Positions 13,101-26,300 of a stretch of 64,000 nt of DNA are shown piece by piece (position 1 is the stretch's first letter; every line of letters begins with the position of its first letter). Source of the DNA: Apostichopus japonicus (Eukaryota > Echinodermata > Holothuroidea > Aspidochirotida > Stichopodidae). The notes under the pieces were generated by a model. The model ran no database searches and was not told the DNA's origin. It saw only the letters and a list, made by a program, of their open reading frames with translations. The stretch lies in the NCBI RefSeq assembly GCF_037975245.1, contig NC_092562.1, positions 658,501 to 722,500 on the forward strand, in the 5' to 3' direction. A program made the position numbers and the translations under genes.

Positions 13101-16088
13101 ACGTAGAAGGGACTCCCAGCACCCACTAGACGCTTCTCTCGGGTCAAAAGTGGCATTCGACGAAGTTTTTGTCATTTAAATTAGATATGAAATGACGTCA
13201 ACCTTAGATATGGTTATTAAATATCATTTTTCCACCAAAATATAAGTGTTTATACAACTCTTGTCACCTGGAAAGGAATTTAAAGGGCGCCACACTCCAC
13301 ATGTACAATTTTGGGAAGAATTAAAAAAGTCGCGATTTTGGCCAAAATTGGACAAAATCATAAGGGTATAGCCTTATGAAATTGGCCATTTTGGGCCAAA
13401 AATGAAAGTTCTCAAATCTCTCCCAGAATACGTAGAAGGGACTCCCAGCACCCACTAGACGCTTCTCTCGGGTCAAAAGTGGCATTCGACGAAGTTTTTG
13501 TCATTTAAATTAGATATGAAATGACGTCAACTTAGATATGGTTATTAAATATCATTTTTCCACCAAAATATAAGTGTTTATACAACTCTTGTCACCTGGA
13601 AAGGAACCCAAAGAGCGCCACACACCACATGTACAATTTTGGGAAGAATTAAAAAAGTCGCGATTTTGGCCAAAATTGGACAAAATCATAAGGGTATAGC
13701 CTTATGAAATTGGCCATTTTGGGCCAAAAATGAAAGTTCTCAAATCTCTCCCAGAATACGTAGAAGGGACTCCCAGCACCCACTAGACGCTTCTCTCGGG
13801 TCAAAAGTGGCATTCGACGAAGTTTTTGTCATTTAAATTAGATATGAAATGACGTCAACTTAGATATGGTTATTAAATATCATTTTTCCACCAAAATATA
13901 AGTGTTTATACAACTCTTGTCACCTGGAAAGGAATCCAAAGAGCGCCACACACCACATGTACAATTTTGGGAAGAATTAAAAAAGTCGCGACTTTGGCCA
14001 AAATTGGACAAAATCATAAGAGTATAGCTTTATGAAATTGGCCATTTTGGGCCAAAAATGAAAGTTCTCAAATCTCTCCCAGAATACGTAGAAGGGACTC
14101 CCAGCACCCACTAGACGCTTCTCTCGGGTCAAAAGTGGCATTCGACGAAGTTTTTGTCATTTAAATTAGATATGAAATGACGTCAACTTAGATATGGTTA
14201 TTAAATATCATTTTTTCCACCAAAATATAAGTGTTTATACAACTCTTGTCACCTGGAAAGGAATCCAAAGGGCGCCACACACCACATGTACAATTTTGGG
14301 AAGAATTAAAAAAGGCGCGATTTTGGCCAAAATTGGACAAAATCATAAGGGTATAGCCTTATGAAATTGGCCATTTTGGGCCAAAAATGAAAGTTCTCAA
14401 ATCTCTCCCAGAATACGTAGAAGGGACTCCCAGCACCCACTAGACGATTCTCTCGGGTCAAAAGTGGCATTCGACGAAGTTTTTGTCATTTAAATTAGAT
14501 ATGAAATGACGTCAACCTTAGATATGGTTATTAAATATCATTTTTCCACCAAAATATAAGTGTTTATACAACTCTTGTCACCTGGAAAGGAATTTAAAGG
14601 GCGCCACACTCCACATGTACAATTTTGGGAAGAATTAAAATAGTCGCGATTTTGGCCAAAATTGGACAAAATCATAAGGGTATAGCCTTATGAAATTGGC
14701 CATTTTGGGCCAAAAATGAAAGTTCTCAAATCTCTCCCAGAATACGTAGAAGGGACTCCCAGCACCCACTAGACGCTTCTCTCGGGTCAAAAGTGGCATT
14801 CGACGAAGTTTTTGTCATTGAAATTAGATATGAAATGACGTCAACTTAGATATGGTTATTAAATATCATTTTTCCACCAAAATATAAGTGTTTATACAAC
14901 TCTTTTCACCTGAAAAGGAATCCAAAGGGCGCCACACACCACATGTACAATTTTGGGAAGAATGAAAAAAGTCGCGATTTTGGCCAAAATTGGACAAAAT
15001 CATAAGGGTATAGCCTTATGAAATTGGCCATTTTGGGCCAAAAATGAAAGTTCTCAAATCTCTCCCAGAATACGTAGAAGGGACTCCCAGCACCCACTAG
15101 ACGCTTCTCTCGGGTCAAAAGTGGCATTCGACGAAGTTTTTGTCATTTAAATTAGATATGAAATGACGTCAACTTAGATATGGTTATTAAATATCATTTT
15201 TCCACCAAAATATAAGTGTTTATACAACTCTTGTCACCTGGAAAGGAATCCAAAGAGCGCCACACACCACATGTACAATTTTGGGAAGAATTAAAAAAGT
15301 CGCGATTTTGGCCAAAATTGGACAAAATCATAAGGGTATAGCCTTATGAAATTGGCCATTTTGGGCCAAAAATGAAAGTTCTCAAATCTCTCCCAGAATA
15401 CGTAGAAGGGACTCCCAGCACCCACTAGACGCTTCTCTCGGGTCAAAAGTGGCATTCGACGAAGTTTTTGTCATTTAAATTAGATATGAAATGACGTCAA
15501 CCTTAGATATGGTTATTAAATATCATTTTTCAACCAAAATATAAGTGTTTATACAACTCTTGTCACCTGGAAAGGAATTTAAAGGGCGCCACACTCCACA
15601 TGTACAATTTTGGGAAGAATTAAAAAAGTCGCGATTTTGGCCAAAATTAAACAAAATCATAAGGGTATAGCCTTATGAAATTGGCCATTTTGGGCCAAAA
15701 ATGAAAGTTCTCAAATCTCTCCCAGAATACGTAGAAGGGACTCCCAGCACCCACTAGACGCTTCTCTCGGGTCAAAAGTGGCATTCGACGAAGTTTTTGT
15801 CATTTAAATTAGATATGAAATGACGTCAACTTAGATATGGTTATTAAATATCATTTTTCCACCAAAATATAAGTGTTTATACAACTCTTGTCACCTGGAA
15901 AGGAATCCAAAGGGCGCCAGACACCACATGTACAATTTTGGGAAGAATTAAAAAAGTCGCGATTTTGGCCAAAATTGGACAAAATCATAAGGGTATAGCC
16001 TTATGAAATTGGCCATTTTGGGCCAAAATGAAAGTTCTCAAATCTCTCCCAGAATACGTAGAAGTGACTCCCAGCACCCACTAGACGC

Positions 16089-19000
16089 TTCTCTCGGGTC
16101 AAAAGTGGCATTCGACGAAGTTTTTGTCATTTAAATTAGATATGAAATGACGTCAACTTAGATATGGTTATTAAATATCATTTTTCCACCAAAATATAAG
16201 TGTTTATACAACTCTTGTCACCTGGAAAGAAATCCAAAGGGCGCCACACACCACATGTACAATTTTGGGAAGAATTAAAAAAGTCGCGATTTTGGCCAAA
16301 ATTGGACAAAATCATAAGGGTATAGCCTTATGAAATTGGCCATTTTGGGCCAAAAATGAAAGTTCTCAAATCTCTCCCAGAATACGTAGAAGGGACTCCC
16401 AGCACCCACTAGACGCTTCTCTCGGGTCAAAAGTGGCATTCGACGAAGTTTTTGTCATTTAAATTAGATATGAAATGACGTCAACTTAGATATGGTTATT
16501 AAATATCATTTTTCCACCAAAATATAAGTGTTTATACAACTCTTGTCACCTGGAAAGGAACCCAAAGGGCGCCACACACCACATGTACAATTTTGGGAAG
16601 AATTAAAATAGTCGCGATTTTGGCCAAAATTGGACAAAATCATAAGGGTATAGCCTTATGAAATTGGCCATTTTGGGCCAAAAATGAAAGTTCTCAAATC
16701 TCTCCCAGAATACGTAGAAGGGACTCCCAGCACCCACTAGACGCTTCTCAAGGGTCAAAAGTGGCATTCGACGAAGTTTTTGTCATTGAAATTAGATATG
16801 AAATGACGTCAACTTAGATATGGTTATTAAATATCATTTTTCCACCAAAATATAAGTGTTTATACAACTCTTGTCACCTGGAAAGGAATCCAAAGGGCGC
16901 CACACACCACATGTACAATTTTGGGAAGAATTAAAAAAGTCGCGATTTTGGCCAAAATTGGACAAAATCATAAGGGTATAGCCTTATGAAATTGGCCATT
17001 TTGGGCCAAAAATGAAAGTTCTCAAATCTCTCCCAGAATACGTAGAAGGGACTCCCAGCACCCACTAGACGCTTCTCTCGGGTCAAAAGTGGCATTCGAC
17101 GAAGTTTTTGTCATTTAAATTAGATATGAAATGACGTCAACTTAGATATGGTTATTAAATATCATTTTTCCACCAAAATATAAGTGTTTATACAACTCTT
17201 GTCACCTGGAAAGGAATCCAAAGGGCGCCACACACCACATGTACAATTTTGGGAAGAATTAAAAAAGTCGCGATTTTGGCCAAAATTGGACAAAATCATA
17301 AGGCCTTATGAAATTGGCCATTTTGGGCCAAATATGAAAGTTCTCAAATCTCTCCCAGAATACGTAGAAGGGACTCCCAGCACCCACTAGACGCTTCTCT
17401 CGGGTCAAAAGTGGCATTCGACGAAGTTTTTGTCATTTAAATTAGATATGAAATGACGTCAACTTAGATATGGTTATTAAATATCATTTTTTCCACCAAA
17501 ATATAAGTGTTTATACAACTCTTGTCACCTGGAAAGGAATCCAAAGGGCGCCACACACCACATGTACAATTTTGGGAAGAATGAAAAAAGTCGCGATTTT
17601 GGCCAAAATTGGACAAAATCATAAGGCCTTATGAAATTGGCCATTTTGGGCCAAAAATGAAAGTTCTCAAATCTCTCCCAGAATACGTAGAAGGGACTCC
17701 CAGCACCCACTAGACGCTTCTCTCGGGTCAAAAGTGGCATTCGACGAAGTTTTTGTCATTTAAATTAGATATGAAATGACGTCAACTTAGATATGGTTAT
17801 TAAATATCATTTTTTCCACCAAAATATAAGTGTTTATACAACTCTTGTCACCTGGAAAGGAATCCAAAGAGCGCCACACACCACATGTACAATTTTGGGA
17901 AGAATTAAAATAGTCGCGATTTTGGCCAAAATTGGACAAAATCATAAGGGTATAGCCTTATGAAATTGGCCATTTTGGGCCAAAAATGAAAGTTCTCAAA
18001 TCTCTCCCAGAATACGTAGAAGGGACTCCCAGCACCCACTAGACGCTTCTCTCGGGTCAAAAGTGGCATTCGACGAAGTTTTTGTCATTTAAATTAGATA
18101 TGAAATGACGTCAACTTAGATATGGTTATTAAATATCATTTTTCCACCAAAATATAAGTGTTTATACAACTCTTGTCACCTGGAAAGGAATCCAAAGAGC
18201 GCCACACACCACATGTACAATTTTGGGAAGAATTAAAAAAGTCGCGATTTTGGCCAAAATTGGACAAAATCATAAGGGTATAGCCTTATGAAATTGGCCA
18301 TTTTGGGCCAAAATGAAAGTTCTCAAATCTCTCCCAGAATACGTAGAAGGGACTCCCAGCACCCACTAGACGCTTCTCTCGGGTCAAAAGTGGCATTCGA
18401 CGAAGTTTTTGTCATTTAAATTAGATATGAAATGACGTCAACTTAGATATGGTTATTAAATATCATTTTTCAACCAAAATATAAGTGTTTATACAACTCT
18501 TGTCACCTGGAAAGAAATCCAAAGGGCGCCACACACCACATGTACAATTTTGGGAAGAATTAAAAAAGTCGCGATTTTGGCCAAAATTGGACAAAATCAT
18601 AAGGGTATAGCCTTATGAAATTGGCCATTTTGGGCCAAAAATGAAAGTTCTCAAATCTCTCCCAGAATACGTAGAAGGGACTCCCAGCACCCACTAGACG
18701 CTTCTCTCGGGTCAAAAGTGGCATTCGACGAAGTTTTTGTCATTTAAATTAGATATGAAATGACGTCAACTTAGATATGGTTATTAAATATCATTTTTCC
18801 ACCAAAATATAAGTGTTTATACAACTCTTGTCACCTGGAAAGGAACCCAAAGGGCGCCACACACCACATGTACAATTTTGGGAAGAATTAAAATAGTCGC
18901 GATTTTGGCCAAAATTGGACAAAATCATAAGGGTATAGCCTTATGAAATTGGCCATTTTGGGCCAAAAATGAAAGTTCTCAAATCTCTCCCAGAATACGT

Positions 19001-20340
19001 AGAAGGGACTCCCAGCACCCACTAGACGCTTCTCTCGGGTCAAAAGTGGCATTCGACGAAGTTTTTGTCATTGAAATTAGATATGAAATGACGTCAACTT
19101 AGATATGGTTATTAAATATCATTTTTCCACCAAAATATAAGTGTTTATACAACTCTTGTCACCTGGAAAGGAATCCAAAGGGCGCCACACACCACATGTA
19201 CAATTTTGGGAAGAATTAAAAAAGTCGCGATTTTGGCCAAAATTGGACAAAATCATAAGGGTATAGCCTTATGAAATTGGCCATTTTGGGCCAAAAATGA
19301 AAGTTCTCAAATCTCTCCCAGAATACGTAGAAGGGACTCCCAGCACCCACTAGACGCTTCTCTCGGGTCAAAAGTGGCATTCGACGAAGTTTTTGTCATT
19401 TAAATTAGATATGAAATGACGTCAACTTAGATATGGTTATTAAATATCATTTTTCCACCAAAATATAAGTGTTTATACAACTCTTGTCACCTGGAAAGGA
19501 ATCCAAAGGGCGCCACACACCACATGTACAATTTTGGGAAGAATTAAAAAAGTCGCGATTTTGGCCAAAATTGGACAAAATCATAAGGCCTTATGAAATT
19601 GGCCATTTTGGGCCAAATATGAAAGTTCTCAAATCTCTCCCAGAATACGTAGAAGGGACTCCCAGCACCCACTAGACGCTTCTCTCGGGTCAAAAGTGGC
19701 ATTCGACGAAGTTTTTGTCATTTAAATTAGATATGAAATGACGTCAACTTAGATATGGTTATTAAATATCATTTTTTCCACCAAAATATAAGTGTTTATA
19801 CAACTCTTGTCACCTGGAAAGGAATCCAAAGGGCGCCACACACCACATGTACAATTTTGGGAAGAATGAAAAAAGTCGCGATTTTGGCCAAAATTGGACA
19901 AAATCATAAGGCCTTATGAAATTGGCCATTTTGGGCCAAAAATGAAAGTTCTCAAATCTCTCCCAGAATACGTAGAAGGGACTCCCAGCACCCACTAGAC
20001 GCTTCTCTCGGGTCAAAAGTGGCATTCGACGAAGTTTTTGTCATTTAAATTAGATATGAAATGACGTCAACTTAGATATGGTTATTAAATATCATTTTTT
20101 CCACCAAAATATAAGTGTTTATACAACTCTTGTCACCTGGAAAGGAATCCAAAGAGCGCCACACACCACATGTACAATTTTGGGAAGAATTAAAATAGTC
20201 GCGATTTTGGCCAAAATTGGACAAAATCATAAGGGTATAGCCTTATGAAATTGGCCATTTTGGGCCAAAAATGAAAGTTCTCAAATCTCTCCCAGAATAC
20301 GTAGAAGGGACTCCCAGCACCCACTAGACGCTTCTCTCGG
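16089..20340 (+). repeat. Heptameric higher-order repeat (2285 bp, two copies)
   Basis: Marker variants recur exactly 2285 bp apart. AAAGAAATCC is at 16226 and 18511. GTCATTGAAATT is near 16785 and 19070. The unit with AAGGCCTTATG and AAATATGAAAG is near 17300 and 19585. The AATGAAAAAAG unit is near 17580 and 19865. The second copy changes into a different monomer type near 20340. Confidence 0.85.
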
Positions 20341-23300
20341 GTCAAAAGTGGCATTCGACGAAGTTTTTGTCATTTAAATTAGATATGAAATGACGTCAAC
20401 CTTAGATATGGTTATTAAATATCATTTTTCCACCAAAATATAAGTGTTTATACAACTCTTGTCACCTGGAAAGGAATTTAAAGGGCGCCACACTCCACAT
20501 GTACAATTTTGGGAAGAATTAAAAAAGTCGCGATTTTGGCCAAAATTAAACAAAATCATAAGGGTATAGCCTTATGAAATTGGCCATTTTGGGCCAAAAA
20601 TGAAAGTTCTCAAATCTCTCCCAGAATACGTAGAAGGGACTCCCAGCACCCACTAGACGCTTCTCTCGGGTCAAAAGTGGCATTCGACGAAGTTTTTGTC
20701 ATTTAAATTAGATATGAAATGACGTCAACTTAGATATGGTTATTAAATATCATTTTTCCACCAAAATATAAGTGTTTATACAACTCTTGTCACCTGGAAA
20801 GGAATCCAAAGGGCGCCACACACCACATGTACAATTTTGGGAAGAATTAAAAAAGTCGCGATTTTGGCCAAAATTGGACAAAATCATAAAGGTTATAGCC
20901 TTATGAAATTGGCCATTTTGGGCCAAATATGAAAGTTCTCAAATTTCTCCCAGAATACGTAAAAGGGACTCCCAGCACCCACTAGACGCTTCTCTCGGGT
21001 CAAAAGTGGCATTCGACGAAGTTTTTGTCATTTAAATTAGATATGAAATGACGTCAACTGAGATATGGTTATTAAATATCATTTTTCCACCAAAATATAA
21101 GTGTTTATACAACTCTTGTCACATGCAAAGGAATCCAAAGGGCGCCACACACCACATGTACAATTTTGGGAAGAATGAAAAAAGTCGCGATTTTGGCCAA
21201 AATTGGACAAAATCATAAGAGTATAGCTTTATGAAATTGGCCATTTGGGGCCAAATATGAAAGTTCTCAAATCTCTCCCAGAATACGTAGAAGGGACTCC
21301 CAGCACCCACTAGACGCTTCTCTCGGGTCAAAAGTGGCATTCGACGAAGTTTTTGTCATTTAAATTAGATATGAAATGACGTCAACTGAGATATGGTTAT
21401 TAAATATCATTTTTCCACCAAAATATAAGTGTTTATACAACTCTTGTCACCTGGAAAGGAATCCAAAGGGCGCCACACACCACATGTACAATTTTGGGAA
21501 GAATGAAAAAAGTCGCGATTTTGGCCAAAATTGGACAAAATCATAAGGCCTTATGAAATTGGCCATTTTGGGCCAAAAATGAAAGTTCTCAAATCTCTCC
21601 CAGAATACGTAGAAGGGACTCCCAGCACCCACTAGACGCTTCTCTCGGGTCAAAAGTGGCATTCGACGAAGTTTTTGTCATTTAAATTAGATATGAAATG
21701 ACGTCAACTGAGATATGGTTATTAAATATCATTTTTCCACCAAAATATAAGTGTTTATACAACTCTTGTCACCTGGAAAGGAATCCAAAGGGCGCAACAC
21801 ACCACATGTACAATTTTGGGAAGAATGAAAAAAGTCGCGATTTTGGCCAAAATTGGACAAATACATAAGGGTATAGCCTTATGAAATTGGCCATTTTGGG
21901 CCAAAAATGAAAGTTCTCAAATCTCTCCCAGAATATGTAGAAGGGACTCCCAGCACCCACTAGACGCTTCTCTCGGGTCAAAAGTGGCATTCGACGAAGT
22001 TTTTGTCATTTAAATTAGATATGAAATGACGTCAACTTAGATATGGTCATAAAAAATCATTTTTTCCACCAAAATATAAGTGTTTATACAACTCTTGTCA
22101 CCTGGAAAGGAATCCAAAGAGCGCCACACACCACATGTACAATTTTGGGAAGAATTAAAATAGTCGCGATTTTGGCCAAAATTGGACAAAATCATAAGGG
22201 TATAGCCTTATGAAATTGGCCATTTTGGGCCAAAAATGAAAGTTCTCAAATCTCTCCCAGAATACGTAGAAGGGACTCCCAGCACCCACTAGACGCTTCT
22301 CTCGGGTCAAAAGTGGCATTCGACGAAGTTTTTGTCATTTAAATTAGATATGAAATGACGTCAACTTAGATATGGTTATTAAATATCATTTTTTCCACCA
22401 AAATATAAGTGTTTATACAACTCTTGTCACCTGGAAAGGAATCCAAAGGGCGCCACACACCACATGTACAATTTTGGGAAGAATTAAAAAAGGCGCGATT
22501 TTGGCCAAAATTGGACAAAATCATAAGGGTATAGCCTTATGAAATTGGCCATTTTGGGCCAAAAATGAAAGTTCTCAAATCTCTCCCAGAATACGTAGAA
22601 GGGACTCCCAGCACCCACTAGACGCTTCTCTCGGGTCAAAAGTGGCATTCGACGAAGTTTTTGTCATTTAAATTAGATATGAAATGACGTCAACTTAGAT
22701 ATGGTCATTAAATATCATTTTTTCCACCAAAATATAAGTGTTTATACAACTCTTGTCACCTGGAAAGGAATCCAAAGGGCGCCACACACCACATGTACAA
22801 TTTTGGGAAGAATTAAAAAAGTCGCGATTTTGGCCAAAATTGGACAAAATCATAAGGGTATAGCCTTATGAAATTGGCCATTTTGGGCCAAAAATGAAAG
22901 TTCTCAAATCTCTCCCAGAATACGTAGAAGGGACTCCCAGCACCCACTAGACGCTTCTCTCGGGTCAAAAGTGGCATTCGACGAAGTTTTTGTCATTTAA
23001 ATTAGATATGAAATGACGTCAACTGAGATATGGTTATTAAATATCATTTTTTCCACCAAAATATAAGTGTTTATACAACTCTTGTCACCTGGAAAGGAAT
23101 CCAAAGAGCGCCACACACCACATGTACAATTTTGGGAAGAATTAAAATAGTCGCGATTTTGGCCAAAATTGGACAAAATCATAAGGGTATAGCCTTAGGA
23201 AATTGGCCATTTTGGGCCAAAAATGAAAGTTCTCAAATCTCTCCCAGAATACGTAGAAGGGACTCCCAGCACCCACTAGACGCTTCTCTCGGGTCAAAAG

Positions 23301-26300
23301 TGGCATTCGACGAAGTTTTTGTCATTTAAATTAGATATGAAATGACGTCAACTGAGATATGGTTATTAAATATCATTTTTCCACCAAAATATAAGTGTTT
23401 ATACAACTCTTGTCACCTGGAAAGGAATCCAAAGGGCGCCACACACCACATGTACAATTTTGGGAAGAATGAAAAAAGTCGCGATTTTGGCCAAAATTGG
23501 ACAAAATCATAAGGCCTTATGAAATTGGCCATTTTGGGCCAAAAATGAAAGTTCTCAAATCTCTCCCAGAATACGTAGAAGGGACTCCCAGCACCCACTA
23601 GACGCTTCTCTCGGGTCAAAAGTGGCATTCGACGAAGTTTTTGTCATTTAAATTAGATATGAAATGACGTCAACTTAGATATGGTTATCAAATATCATTT
23701 TTCCACCAAAATATAAGTGTTTATACAACTCTTGTCACCTGGAAAGGAATCCAAAGGGCGCCACACACCACATGTACAATTTTGGGAAGAATTAAAATAG
23801 TCGCGATTTTGGCCAAAATTGGACAAAATCATAAGGCCTTATGAAACTGGCCATTTTGGGCCAAAAATGAAAGTTCTCAAATCTCTCCCAGAATACGTAG
23901 AAGGGACTCCCAGCACCCACTAGACGCTTCTCTCGGGTCAAAAGTGGCATTCGACGAAGTTTTTGTCATTTAAATTAGATATGAAATGACGTCAACTGAG
24001 ATATGGTTATTAAATATCATTTTTCCACCAAAATATAAGTGTTTATACAACTCTTGTCACCTGGAAAGGAATCCAAAGGGCGCCACACACCACATGTACA
24101 ATTTTGGGAAGAATGAAAAAAGTCGCGATTTTGGCCAAAATTGGACAAAATCATAAGGCCTTATGAAATTGGCCATTTTGGGCCAAAAATGAAAGTTCTC
24201 AAATCTCTCCCAGAATACGTAGAAGGGACTCCCAGCACCCACTAGACGCTTCTCTCGGGTCAAAAGTGGCATTCGACGAAGTTTTTGTCATTTAAATTAG
24301 ATATGAAATGACGTCAACTTAGATATGGTTATTAAATATCATTTTTCCACCAAAATATAAGTGTTTATACAACTCTTGTCACCTGGAAAGGAATCCAAAG
24401 GCGCCACACACCACATGTACAATTTTGGGAAGAATTAAAAAAGTCGCGATTTTGGCCAAAATTAAACAAAATCATAAGGGTATAGCCTTATGAAATTGGC
24501 CATTTTGGGCCAAAAATGAAAGTTCTCAAATCTCTCCCAGAATACGTAGAAGGGACTCCCAGCACCCACTAGACGCTTCTCTCGGGTCAAAAGTGGCATT
24601 CGACGAAGTTTTTGTCATTTAAATTAGATATGAAATGACGTCAACTTAGATATGGTCATTAAATATCATTTTTTCCACCAAAATATAAGTGTTTATACAA
24701 CTCTTGTCACCTGGAAAGGAATCCAAAGGGCGCCACACACCACATGTACAATTTTGGGAAGAATGAAAAAAGTCGCGATTTTGGCCAAAATTGGACAAAA
24801 TCATAAGGGTATAGCCTTATGAAATTGGCCATTTTGGGCCAAAAATGAAAGTTCTCAAATCTCTCCCAGAATACGTAGAAGGGACTCCCAGCACCCACTA
24901 GACGCTTCTCTCGGGTCAAAAGTGGCATTCGACGAAGTTTTTGTCATTGAAATTAGATATGAAATGACGTCAACTGAGATATGGTTATTAAATATCATTT
25001 TTCCACCAAAATATAAGTGTTTATACAACTCTTGTCACCTGGAAAGGAATCCAAAGGGCGCCACACACCACATGTACAATTTTGGGAAGAATAAAAAAAG
25101 TCGCGATTTTGGCCAAAATTAAACAAAATCATAAGGGTATAGCCTTATGAAATTGGCCATTTTGGGCCAAATATGAAAGTTCTCAAATCTCTCCCAGAAT
25201 ACGTAGAAGGGACTCCCAGCACCCACTAGACGCTTCTCTCGGGTCAAAAGTGGCATTCGACGAAGTTTTTGTCATTTAAATTAGATATGAAATGACGTCA
25301 ACTTAGATATGGTCATTAAATATCATTTTTTCCACCAAAATATAAGTGTTTATACAACTCTTGTCACCTGGAAAGGAATCCAAAGAGCGCCACACACCAC
25401 ATGTACAATTTTGGGAAGAATTAAAATAGTCGCGATTTTGGCCAAAATTGGACAAAATCATAAGGGTATAGCCTTATGAAATTGGCCATTTTGGGCCAAA
25501 AATGAAAGTTCTCAAATCTCTCCCAGAATACGTAGAAGGGACTCCCAGCACCCACTAGACGCTTCTCTCGGGTCAAAAGTGGCATTCGACGAAGTTTTTG
25601 TCATTTAAATTAGATATGAAATGACGTCAACTGAGATATGGTTATTAAATATCATTTTTCCACCAAAATATAAGTGTTTATACAACTCTTGTCACCTGGA
25701 AAGGAATCCAAAGGGCGCCACACACCACATGTACAATTTTGGGAAGAATGAAAAAAGTCGCGATTTTGGCCAAAATTGGACAAAATCATAAGGCCTTATG
25801 AAATTGGCCATTTTGGGCCAAAAATGAAAGTTCTCAAATCTCTCCCAGAATACGTAGAAGGGACTCCCAGCACCCACTAGACGTTTCTCTCGGGTCAAAA
25901 GTGGCATTCGACGAAGTTTTTGTCATTTAAATTAGATATGAAATGACGTCAACTTAGATATGGTTATTAAATATCATTTTTCCACCAAAATATAAGTGTT
26001 TATACAACTCTTGTCACCTGCAAAGGAATCCAAAGGGCGCCACACACCACATGTACAATTTTGGGAAGAATTAAAAAAGTCGCGATTTTGGCCAAAATTG
26101 GACAAAATCATAAGGGTATAGCCTTATGAAATTGGCCATTTTGGGCCAAAAATGAAAGTTCTCAAATCTCTCCCAGAATACGTAGAAGGGACTCCCAGCA
26201 CCCACTAGACGCTTCTCTCGGGTCAAAAGTGGCATTCGACGAAGTTTTTGTCATTTAAATTAGATATGAAATGACGTCAACTGAGATATGGTTATTAAAT

